Origin: Ditylenchus dipsaci
Taxonomy: Eukaryota > Nematoda > Chromadorea > Rhabditida > Anguinidae
Reading direction: 5' to 3'
DNA length: 64,000 bases
Assembly: GCA_004194705.1 (NCBI GenBank)
Contig: SADC01001293.1
Coordinates: forward strand, 124,001-188,000
The notes under the pieces are model-generated. The model did not search any database and was not told the DNA's origin. It saw only the letters and a list, made by a program, of their open reading frames with translations. Shown piece after piece: positions 45,946 to 55,597 of the stretch (positions are counted from its first letter, which is position 1; each line of letters begins with the position of its first letter). A program made the position numbers and the translations under genes.

Positions 45946-47102
45946 AAGAATTAGGAATAAAAGTGCTTGGATGTTTGATTCAAACATAATTCAAACATAA
46001 TTGACTCTTTATGTTTGATATTTTACGTCAAAATCTGTTTTTTGGTGCTCGAAAGTTAATAAGCACTGGATAAGATGTCATTTTTGACGAAAAATGACCA
46101 AATTGTACCTTTTCGGCCAAATGTAGTTCTTTTTCGAATTTTCAGTTCACAACCTTGAGCTAGAGGTATTTCAAGATGTGATAAACAACCAAGTTCAAAC
46201 AGTTATTGCTCGGCTCTTGAAATATTTTTTAACTTAGTTTAGGATAGGAATACAAGAAAAAAAACTTATTGAGAGGTTGCTCATTTTAACAGATTGTGTG
46301 TTTTAACCTATTTTTACAGGTGTATTGCAGTTAACTGTATTACTATGAAATCGAATTATCTTGCAAATTCCGCTAAATTTTTTGTCGATCCTGCGAGATC
46401 ATGCTCACACTAGAGTTTTTTGGGCTTAAGATGTACAAGATATACTGTAACCATATAACAAAACAAGCATGACCGAGAGCTGCTAAGCGGAATCAGAGGA
46501 AAAATCACTGGACACACAGCTCAAGCAAATCTGAAGTCAAATTTTTAGAGTGAGTTGTTTGATAATTTTTATTTTCAGTCTATTTCTTATTTAGGGCATT
46601 AAGTGATTGACTCTTTAAAGAAAAAAAAGCCATTTGTCAATGATTTTATTTTTTTCAAGTTTATAAAATGTGTGAACTGCCGATGATTTTGACTTTGACT
46701 TAATTTAGCGTACTGTCTTAAAACTGTCATTAACAGCTTCCTGGGAACCTGTGGCGACGAGATATAGGGCTAATGTCCTAGATTATTATTTTATAAGGTT
46801 CAAAATTTAAAAAAAAACTGTTTTTGACATGAGGCCGCGTTTCTGACGACTGCGTCTCTGCCTCTAAATGACCAAAGAGTATGTATTCTCTGAGCCAAAA
46901 GAGGGGAAACGCGAGCCAAAAACTACTTATAAACTACAACGTTTGGCAGAAACGTGAGTCACGTTTTTTGCCAAATGATGGTCTGGGGCATTGGCCCTAC
47001 CGGAATATCTCGTCACCACAGGTTTCCGTTTCCATGTTCAGTAAAAAACAATATCAATTTCACTTATAAATAGACTTATTCAAAACTTAAAAAATCAATT
47101 TT
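45946..47102. other. Intergenic with one inverted element
   Basis: A possible last exon on the + strand (46148-46240, reading HNLELEVFQDVINNQVQTV then ARLLKYFLT and stop, after TTTTCAG) has no partner and is noted only. The inverted element 46748-47022 is listed separately. Confidence 0.3.
46748..47022. mobile_element. Inverted-repeat element (CCTGTGGCGACGAGATAT ends)
   Basis: The left end CCTGTGGCGACGAGATATAG and right end ATATCTCGTCACCACAGG are inverted. Inside, AAACGCG/CGCGTTTC and GTTTTTGCC words repeat in both orientations. Confidence 0.65.
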
Positions 47103-49138
47103 TTATTGTTTATGATATGATGGATATCGAGAATATACCAAGTCAAGGAAATCCTGAGCAATTTCGTGATTTTGTTTATAGTTGGTATGATCAGTAACAA
47201 CGCTAGGCTGTGCATTATTATCTTTATGGTGAGCACCTTCATGAGGGTCGTGATAATCTCGTTCATCACTGTCATAATATGATTCCATCCAATTGTTATT
47301 GTCTGCAGCATTGCCATACATATAAGGATGTACATCTTCTGTCTTAACTTCTGCTGTAATTTCAATTCCAATTTTATCTCCGTTTTGCATTTGGGATAAC
47401 CGAGTAACTTCATTAAGTTTTTTCTGCTTTTCAAATTTATATAAATTAAAACTGCTTTTTCCAACTATTTTTTGAACATCTTCAAAAGATTTGATGCTTG
47501 CTCTATCACATTGTTTAAATAGGTTTTTCCCTATTTTCCACCATTTATCATGAAAAATCTTACAACTTCTGAAATAAATAGATGTATTTTTTTATTATAA
47601 AAAACCCTCTAACATCAAAAAAGCTTTGTGGAATTAAATTTTGACCTTTATTATGTTTTTAATTATTTTGTTCTATTTCTCACTATATTGGGCCAAATCT
47701 GGTATTAATGACCTTATACTACTTTGAAAAACCAGGCAGAAAAATTAAAAAAAGAGGGCACCTCTATCTAAAAAGAGGGCACCACTCCCTATTCTTAAAA
47801 AATGACCCAAACTCACCACACAAATAAATTTTTCTACTTAAAGGACCATGGTTTTTGCGCGCAGTGGAATGTGAAAATTTTGAATTGGCGGGAGACACTT
47901 CTCTTTCGTCTACCAGTGTGCTCTTTGGAGTGATTCGAAACGACTCGAAAGAGTACACTGATAGACGAAAGAGAAGTGTCCCCGCCAATTCAACTTTTGC
48001 ACATGCCACTGCGCGCAAAGACCATGGTCTTTTAAAAAAATAAAAAATAATTTCTAAACACTTTCTGAGTTAAAATTTTGAATTTCATTAAAAATTTTGC
48101 CTACCAAGTTAGATGGTCTTTAAGGTCTTTTTCACGAAATTTTGGGCTCTTTTAAGACAGATGAAGGCAAAGATGATATTTTAAAAATATTTTTACTTTC
48201 TAGGGCCTACCTCTGGTATGCGTATTTTTTATTTATTTCTTTTTTTTGCATCCAAAGTGATTTTGGAGGGATTTCTTGCTCAGAACCAGCGAAAATGTTA
48301 TAAATTAACCAGAGAGAGATTAAGCCTTCCGTGCCTTAAAAATAGCATATGCCTCTAAGTGATGGGAAGCAAAACTTTTGATAGAATTCAAAATTTACAA
48401 ATAAAAAGTTTTTAAAAGCTTTCTGCGCAGAAAAAATAAAATCAGGAGAATAATTGTGAGTCATTTTTTCGAAAAATGAGGGGGCGGGAACCATAGAAGT
48501 CTTCGCTCTCTATGTGTTGGGTTCCCCCGAAAAAAATATGCCTTGGTTCCCCTGTTGATTTGTCTTCAAAAATTTATTTTGGTTTTTTATTTGGTTTTCA
48601 GCTTATTTCTTGTGTTAAATTTTACTTTTAGTTTTTCATGATGTAGTTTACCTACAATGATAGGATAATTTTCGATTTTAACGCTTACGAGGCCATCAAT
48701 TTCTCTAAAAAAAATACCTATAATGCATGAAATGTGTAGATAAATCGTATTTATTAACAAGTATCGCACCAGAAATCTTTTTTTCCATCGAATTGCGGGA
48801 TAAATGCGAAAATTAGGTAAATAAAGAATTAAAAAAAATAATTTTTAAAACAACAGGGGGACCAAGGCAAAATTTTGAAAAAACCGAGAAAAATCAACAG
48901 GGGGATCAAGGCATATTTTTTCGGGGGGACCCCAACACATATATAGCCGAAGTCTTAGTGAAGTCATAGTTTTGTCTAAATGATTAAACTAATGTCCATT
49001 TTTCAATAATATCTTACTTTTATTAGGGTCAGGTTTTCTAAAAGGAATTTGTAAACCTAAAAGGCTTGCGAAAGTAAAATCCACGATAAATACGCTAAGC
49101 AAAATAATAAAATATGTATTCGACACAAAAGCTGCCAT
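47103..49138 (-). CDS. Unknown secreted protein with Asp/Asn/His-rich C-terminus
   Basis: Exon 1 (49138-49018) encodes MAAFVSNTYFIILLSVFIV and DFTFASLLGLQ, a typical signal peptide with likely cleavage after TFA. A middle exon (48704-48652) reads EIDGLVSVKIENYPIIV. The last exon (47568-47103) gives 154 residues: SCKIFHDKWWKIGKNLFKQC, FEDVQKIVGKSSFNLYKFEK, QMQNGDKIGIEITAEVKTED, then an acidic, His-rich tail (YYDSDERDYHDPHEGAHHKD) ending DLVYSRYPSYHKQ. Exon 1 ends in AAAA one base short of the phase needed, again a homopolymer. The phase between the middle and last exons does not agree, so an exon or a base is missing. No family was recognised; secretion is inferred from the signal peptide. A strong TTTTTCAG site lies 17 bases before the ATG. 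Confidence 0.6.
47838..48035. mobile_element. TTAA-bounded MITE (AAGGACCATGG ends)
   Basis: TTAAAGGACCATGG on the left and ACCATGGTCTTTTAA on the right are inverted and bounded by TTAA. Inner arms include TGCGCGCAGTGG, TTGAATTGGCGGG and AGACACTTCTCTTTCGTCTA with inverses. It is a relative of the elements at 14431, 26692 and 39728, within an intron of the secreted-protein gene. Confidence 0.75.
48481..48957. repeat. Inverted repeat arms around the middle exon of the secreted-protein gene
   Basis: The left arm (48481-48562: AGAAGTCTTCGCTCTCTAT, GGTTCCCCCGAAAAAAATAT, GCCTTGGTTCCC) and right arm (48850-48957: GGGGGATCAAGGCATATTTT, CGGGGGGACCCC, GCCGAAGTCTT) are inverted copies. The 290-base loop contains the predicted exon 48652-48704. 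Confidence 0.6.
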
Positions 49139-51368
49139 CTTGATTAGTTCAATATCTGAAAAAAAAAGAATAGTACATTTAGTAGGTGAATAATGTTTCT
49201 TGTTATAGTTTAAAGTTTTGACTTTTACAATTAACCTTTGAATAATTTTCGGTGAGAAATTTTCACTGAATAAAAGTCTTCAAAAAATTAAGTCTATTAT
49301 TCTGTTATCTAAAAGGCGATTTTAATAACACTTTTAGGCGAATTTTAAATTTTTATAATTTTTGAATGGTCACTGGTAAACGGCACTGTAAAAAAAATAA
49401 ATATAATATATGAAAACTTAAAAAAAAGTGCTGATATCGATACAAAAATCGGCTCTAAAAATATCGCTTAAAATATTTCAATGATACAGCCAGCGCCGGC
49501 GGCAGGGCATGAGCGCCGGCACGCCGCCGGGTAAAATTGGCCAAGTTAGAGCGCCGGCGATTCGAAAAATGGAAAAAGTATATAGATTTAGAAGTTAACA
49601 GAAGGCACGAGACCTATTTCAGTACTATGCAAATGCTATCAGCTGTGAAAAAACATCCTTTTGATGTGAATTTATATCATGTTAAAAAACAAAGTTCAAA
49701 TTTCACCCTTATTAGACATGAGCCGGTGCCGGCGCTGCACCAGCGCCGGCGCGCCGCCGGCAAAAAAAGACATCCGATGAGCGCCGGCGCTGCAGCTGGC
49801 GCCGGCGGTGTAAATAAAAAAGCGCCGACGCTTCATTTTTTATTTTCGGCGAGCGTGCAAGTATGGATACAGCACCTTATTATAGCATATTGAGATTGGG
49901 TTAAAATTATTTTAAGCTGCAGCTTGTTACAGAAATAGCATCTGTGAGTCAATTATTGAAAGTGAGCTTTATTTTTAGACCTATTATGATTTCACAACTG
50001 AAAGCAATTCACGTTTTGGCCTAAATTTCTGCACCATATTTTACACCAATTATTTTTAAATCAAACTTTTGATTTTGAAGTTTTCATCTTTAAAATGACT
50101 CAGACTAGTTACAGCGAGTAAATCCTGAGCCAAACCGTGTGTATCTTAAGACTATCAGCTTTTGTATAAAAAAGTGCTGGGTGAAACCGAATTGTTTTTC
50201 GCATTGCAACACACAGAGACCAAATAAGTTATCTAAATTTTTTACTCTTAGTCGGCTATTTTTCGATATTTTACTTATTGAGAAATTCTCAACAAAGAGC
50301 AAAAAAGTAAACAAGGTAAAAAATATTCTATACCACCCTGCTGCAGAAATTTTTTCTACAAAACTAATATTATAGCCCACAAATCAATGCATATATATGC
50401 ATGTAAATGCATTCGATTTAGCTATCAAAGGAAATTCGGGTAGTTTTTAAAACACCTGCTTTTTCGTAGTTTTTGAAGCATACCTCTTTGAAGCTTTTTG
50501 TATAACGTTCTACAACTCTAGGAATTAACACACGTTTTTCAGAGAAATCACATGCAGTTGTATAAAAAAAATCGGCCTTCTTTCAATCACGTTACTTATT
50601 TATTTTTATTTGCTTGGTGTCAAAGATTTTGTTAAAAATAATCATAGCATAGGTAACACTTGAAGTTAACTATAGCATAGCTAACACTTTGTCAACGCCG
50701 ACTTGGTAACCTAATGAATCAAGGACAAACATAGATAATAAATCGAGTTTCTTGAACCAAAAGTGTCCAAAGGGGCCGTTAGATCGAGGTATGACTATGA
50801 AAAGGTCAAAACTCAACAAAGATCTAATGAAAAGCTAATTTGCATTGAAAAAAGAACAACTGAGCTCAGCAAGCAACAAAGATTAAGAGTTTTGATTTCT
50901 GACTGCCTTTGCAATTTTATCCTTTATCGTAGAATTAGTCATGATCCTTAGCTAAAATTACCCTTTGTCCTCTTGTTGAGTTTATTATGTAAATTAAGTG
51001 GTTGTAGTTGATATCACAATCTGACCGAACTGCATTTGAGACGACTTTGAGTACTACACGATTTCCATAAACTTCTATAAGTTATAGAAGTTATAGCGAT
51101 AAGTCTATAAGTTATAGCTTCACTGTCGCACGACATCTTAAACCATGAACCATCGACACAAAGGTGCTAATTTATGTTCAAAATGCAGAAAATTAAATAA
51201 AAACACGTTTAATTATGACTGATAATCACATCAAGCACCTGCGATTTTCTTCTTATGTTTTAGTCAAATCCAACCAAACTGAGCCCAGGAGGCCGTTAAA
51301 TCGAGGGTTGACTGTATAAGTATTTGTATGAGTGACGTTAGACTATTGCCGTACCGAACTTCTCAAAA
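49139..51368. other. Intergenic, GC-rich repeat island, no gene
   Basis: 49487-49855 holds many copies of GCGCCGGCG and CGCCGCCGG, producing an Arg/Ala-rich open frame (49537-49893) that is rejected as a gene. Near 50775 and 51290 are decayed ends of a CAGTC-type element (GGCCGTTAGATCGAGG and GGCCGTTAAATCGAGGGTTG). 50105-50380 has open frames on both strands with no exon signals. Confidence 0.4.
49487..49855. repeat. GC-rich island built from GCGCCGGCG, copy 2
   Basis: Two dense patches (49487-49560 and 49720-49855) of GCGCCGGCG/CGCCGGC words, inverted relative to each other, flank an AT-rich middle of about 160 bases. The local base composition differs sharply from the surrounding AT-rich DNA. 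Confidence 0.6.
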
Positions 51369-51669
51369 TTATGATGCACTTTCGCCAGGTGAAAGAGTCA
51401 TTTGGGTTACAGCCATTTCTCTAATGGAGATCTCGTCAGGCGTGGTCACAGAATAGTAAGCATCGTACCGGGAGCTAAAATAATTGCACCTGAAATATTT
51501 ATTTTATATTTTCTTATCTTTGAAAGGATGAAATAAGAATGCTTTACAGAATCTGTCTGCTGTAGCTTTTTCCAACGAAATGTGTGAAAGTGTAGCACAT
51601 GGTCTGTCGAATCTTTCCATTCAATTGCCAATATTTACCGACCAATGAGAAAATTCTAGTAAATTTCAT
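51369..51669 (-). CDS. Possible two-exon small protein of 80 residues
   Basis: Exons 51669-51548 and 51489-51369, with a 58-base intron bounded by GTAAAG and TTTCAG, join in phase to give an uninterrupted frame from ATG to TAA. It begins MKFTRIFSLVGKYWQLNGK and ends VTTPDEISIREMAVTQMTL, SPGESAS. No family was recognised. The clean splice phase and the lack of repeat words favour a gene or gene fragment; the short length and absence of similarity argue against. It may be part of a larger broken gene. Confidence 0.35.
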
Positions 51670-51947
51670 TTGTTATAAGAAAAATCAAGCCAACAGTCTT
51701 AAAGGCTTAAATTAAGTTTCGAAAGAGGTTTCATTAGTCGCACTCAACTAGGTGTTATGCATTTCAATTAAATCAAGAAAGCAGAACTCATGGGTGACAG
51801 AACTGTTGTATCTGTCAGAAAAGTACATTCAAAGTCAAAAGGTGGCGAAGCAGAAAAAAAGTAAAAAGCAAAAGTGATTTCAAGTGGAAGCGCCTAATTT
51901 TTGATGAAGCAGTCAAGAGAAGGGAAACCACAAGCACCGACTACCTA

Positions 51948-53470
51948 CAGGGTGATTCAAAGTTACGTTAACATTTCAAATGCAATATTTTTGTTCAAAT
52001 TTTAGTTTTTCTTATTCGTGTATTTGTTTGATACGCCTGTTTTTTGCTTGTTTTCTTACTTGCGTCCCATTTTCTTATTGATCCTCGAGATCGTCCATTG
52101 CATAAATTTCTTTTGTTCTCTTTTTAATATTTCACGTTTGCTATCGAGGTTGGTTCATCAAATTTATTCCTTGTTGAGTTGTGTATTTGATCAAGTACTT
52201 TGATTCTCTGCGGAGACTTTATCGAATCGGAAACCACCACTAATCCACATTCCAGACTCTCTTACCAGCTAGCTTTCCCCTCCTCTTGTATATATGTATT
52301 GCCCCTGTGTTAGCTGCTGGCTAACCATCACCCACTACATTCTCACCATCTATTAGCTTGTGTGCCCCTATTGCCCCACTCACCATTGCTTGATCTCCGC
52401 GGAGATAATGTATTTGTAGTTTGTATTTTTGATGTTAGCCGTTTGGCTTTCCATTATTTTCTTTATTGTGTTTGGAGGAGCTAGATGTATTGTGCTCCCA
52501 TTTAGCTAAATAAACCTACTTCGCTTTATTCACACTCTACAACATAAGGCTTGGAACCACCCCCTCTGAGGAGATCCCTAAGAAGTATTTTTGGTGTCTG
52601 CAGCACCGGATTTACTATTAGAGGACATATATTTTACTTCCTATAAATTTTGCAGATATGACTGCAGTCGAGAAAGAAGAGCTACGCGCCGTTTTCGTCA
52701 CCTTCGTCATCGAAGTCTTGGGTTCACGCGAATCAGGCAGATGTTCGGAGTGGCAAGGAGTGGTGGCAATGGGGTTCGTCGATTCGAAGAAACTGAGGCT
52801 ACCAAGAATACGTTATAGTTATCGTTTCCGTTAACTTGTTGCTGTTTTTTTGTGATTTGGAGAGAATAAAGTCTTTTGTTACAATCTTAGATTAGGGGTT
52901 TATTGGGAACGTTTCCGGGACTTGCCACCCGAAATTCGGAAACGGGCAGCAGCGGGGTTAGGCTGACCGATTGTTTTTAAACGTTAATGTAATTTTAAAT
53001 CACCATGCAGATATGGAAGAGTTTTAAGATGGTTTTAGCACAATCGAGGAGAAAAATTTTATAGAAAAAATTTTAGCGACCCAAACTCAAAATTACAATA
53101 TGATAATGATGATTTCGTTTATTGAAAGAAAAGAAAATTTCTTCGATAGGAATAACAAAAATAAGCAAAAGATCAGCGTAAAAATGAAAGACAATAAAGA
53201 TCGACCAGCTTCTGACCAGTTCTTAGACGAGAGCTCGAAAAGCCAACGACGACGACAAAAAATTCTAAACTAAACCACAAAATGGAAGACGGCGAAAACA
53301 ATGAAAAGACTTATCTAATATGAAGGCAATCTATTGTTCGGACCCAGTAAAGAAACCCTCTGATGGACAGACGGACAACCCTGTAAAATCGTGGAAATAT
53401 AAATGTGAACAAACACCGAAAATAGAAAAGCAAGTGGGAGAACAAACTATTCTACACAATTCAAATCTTT
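51948..53470. repeat. Possible LTR-retroelement remnant
   Basis: The base composition is less AT-rich and differs from its surroundings. AATAAACCTACTTCGC (52507) before TCTACAACA looks like an LTR polyadenylation end, followed by a leader with TTTTTGGTGTCTGCAGCACC (52588). A short open frame from ATG 52658 and a later Lys/Arg-rich stretch (53040-53460) could be gag remains. No reverse transcriptase motif was seen and paired LTRs were not found. Two Pol II-type polyadenylation words (52507, 52867) are compatible. Confidence 0.3.
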
Positions 53471-53635
53471 TTTAAATCTCTGGCACGCCTTGTATTAGAG
53501 AGGGGCTTTTATTTTTTGAACTCGTCGTGCCGAAGGCGCGTAAAAAATTTTGAGTCATAATTTTTACGCCATCTTCTGATCGCTTCTAATTTTTCACATA
53601 ACATTGTTGAAACAGCGTTTAAACATTAAAGCACT

Positions 53636-54190
53636 TACCGTATTTCCTCTAATAGAATCCCTCTCCCTTATTTAAAATCGTGTTTGTGGCAATGCGTTTT
53701 TGACCTATTTTTTTAAGACTGCTAACAGGCATGTCACTGCTCATTTTGTAACCAGTGAGATGAGCTACAAAATAAGTGGTGACTTGCTAAAGAACAGTCT
53801 TCAAAAAACAAGTCGAAAACACAATGCCAAGAACACGATTTTGGATAAGGCGGGGGCTTCTATTAGAGGAAATACCGTAAATACTCTATTAAACGGCCCC
53901 TATATAATAAACGGCCCCTCTAATAAACGACCCCCCCCCTTGAGGACCTATATATCAGCCTAGAAAAAGAAATTTGCAAATCTGCTTTTCGCGTTTTCTT
54001 AGTTAGCACGAGCTTACCTGATTCCACTTTTAAAATTTTGGTTGAGTTAAGTTATAGCCTATTAAAAGTATTCGAATTTCTTGACTCACCCTGTACTTTT
54101 TAAAAAAAGGTTAGAAAATGACCTCTAGAAGGGTTATATTAGAGGGGGGCTTACAATAGGAGGGGGGCTTCTATTAGAGGAAATACGGTA
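53636..54190. mobile_element. MITE, TACCGTATT/CTCTA family, copy 8 with a tandem second end
   Basis: The first unit runs from TACCGTATTTCCTCTAATAG to TATTAGAGGAAATACCGTA (53879) with arms shared with copy 3. From 53879 a second unit with words TAATAAACGGCCCCTCTA continues to GGGGGGCTTCTATTAGAGG and TACGGTA (54190). The right end of the CAGGGTGAGTC family sits inside. Confidence 0.65.
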
Positions 54191-54837
54191 CGTGATATAC
54201 CTGATATACCGTTGTTACAATCGGCTGTCCGTGTTAAGTGTTAATATTATTTTACAAATAATTTTTCTTCACTTTTTTTGGACTAAAACCTTTCTTTTAT
54301 GAAACTATGCATAACCGACTGTTTTATCCCACACCCTACATGTTAGTAATTTTGTTAAAATTAAAAAAAAACATGGCTTTTAGAGCATTTTTTCAGGCTA
54401 AGGCTTCTTACTTACAAAAGCAGGTACATTCATTGCCTTGATTTCTACTGAAAATACAACTTCATTTAAACAGCAACTTAATTGGCATTCTGCATGTCTG
54501 GAGGGAAGGTAAAGCAACACTTGACTCACGTATAACAAAACAATTGCTCGCTCAGCCTTCAATTACTTATTGAATTTTTTTCGTTTCTTAGCTATGCAAA
54601 TAAAAGAGATTATTACTTTTGTGTAGATTTCTGTTCCAGATTTTGCTGGCTGAAGAACATTCTAGACCAACAAGAAAGAAATGTTGCTGAAGTACACTAA
54701 TGGAGCATCATCATGTTGACGACGAATACACTTTTCTCTGTGGCTATCAAAAAATCCGACGTTACGGCAGCACTAGTGATCTAAACTCGCAGTTTCACCC
54801 ACCTAAGTACTCCAGAATTGTAGTGCACCAGGTGGGC

Positions 54838-55573
54838 ATTGGGAACTTGTTTAGCTGGGGGCGCATTTTTTACTAATTCGAAGATCATGTTTAAATGACT
54901 TCTAAGTGATTTTTATATGCTTAAAACGATAAGAAAGTTATTTTCTAACACTTTTTCACATAAAAAATTGATTTAAAAAAATTTTTTTGACTAAAATTTA
55001 ACTTTTTGCCTTGGGGACCAAGGTGAATCACCTTGTACTAAGGTATTCTACCCCTTTTGGTCACTGGTGCTGGGCAAAAAGAGTCTTTTATGCATGTATG
55101 ATCAAGAGTCTTGCTCGGAATTATGTCTAAGGTAAGTCTGTGCGCGCATTTCTAACCAACCAAGCCCCCTGCTTCCCCCCTCCTCGAGGGCGCAGGGGGC
55201 TTGGTTGCTTGGGGTTGAGATGCGCACACACACATACCTGAGACACAAATCACTCGAAAGTGACTCTGGATGCATATAACATGTATGCATACCAGAGTTT
55301 CTTTATGCGGTAGGCCTCAGTTAACAAAAATATGTCAAATTCCATCTTTTTGGGGTATCCAGGTACCCTTTCAGGTTGGATTGCCTTGGTCCCCCAAGGC
55401 AAAAAGTTAAATTTTAGTCAAAATTTTTTTTAAATCAATTTTTTATGTGAAAAGTGTTAGAAAATAACTTTCTTATCGTTTTAAGCATATAAAAATCACT
55501 TAGAAGTCATTTAAACATGATCTTCGAATTAGTAAAAAATGCGCCCCCCAGCTAAACAAGTGCCGGACATTGG
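54838..55573. mobile_element. Foldback element carrying the TCTAAGGTAAGT core, copy 5
   Basis: The outer arms TTGTTTAGCTGGGGGCGCAT and ATGCGCCCCCCAGCTAAACA are inverted and run about 230 bases inward. The core (55090-55330) is complete: GATCAAGAGTCTTGCTCGGA, TCTAAGGTAAGTCTGTGCGC, the apical hairpin CAAGCCCCCTGC / GCAGGGGGCTTG, GATGCGCACACACACATACC, then GCATACCAGAG and GCGGTAGGCC. Confidence 0.75.
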
Positions 55574-55597
55574 TTAAGAGCATTGTGATAATGTTAG

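Larger units (their letters stand above)
53471..55597. other. Repeat-filled region upstream of the LysM gene
   Basis: It contains two overlapping TACCGTATT-family elements (53636-54190), a solo arm of the CAGGGTGAGTC family (54066-54094) and the foldback element 54838-55573. The 5' exon(s) of the LysM-domain gene should lie here or further left but were not recognised. Confidence 0.4.

Noticed and set aside
45722..46000. Three overlapping open frames on both strands
   Set aside because: They arise from the GCGCCGGCG word array; no exon signals and no protein-like composition.
47087..47464. 125-codon minus-strand frame overlapping the secreted-protein exon
   Set aside because: It is the shadow frame; the overlapping frame joins in phase with upstream coding sequence and has protein-like composition.
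49537..49893. 118-codon Arg/Ala-rich frame
   Set aside because: It spans both patches of the GC-rich repeat and the AT-rich middle, with no splice or start context; repeat by-product.
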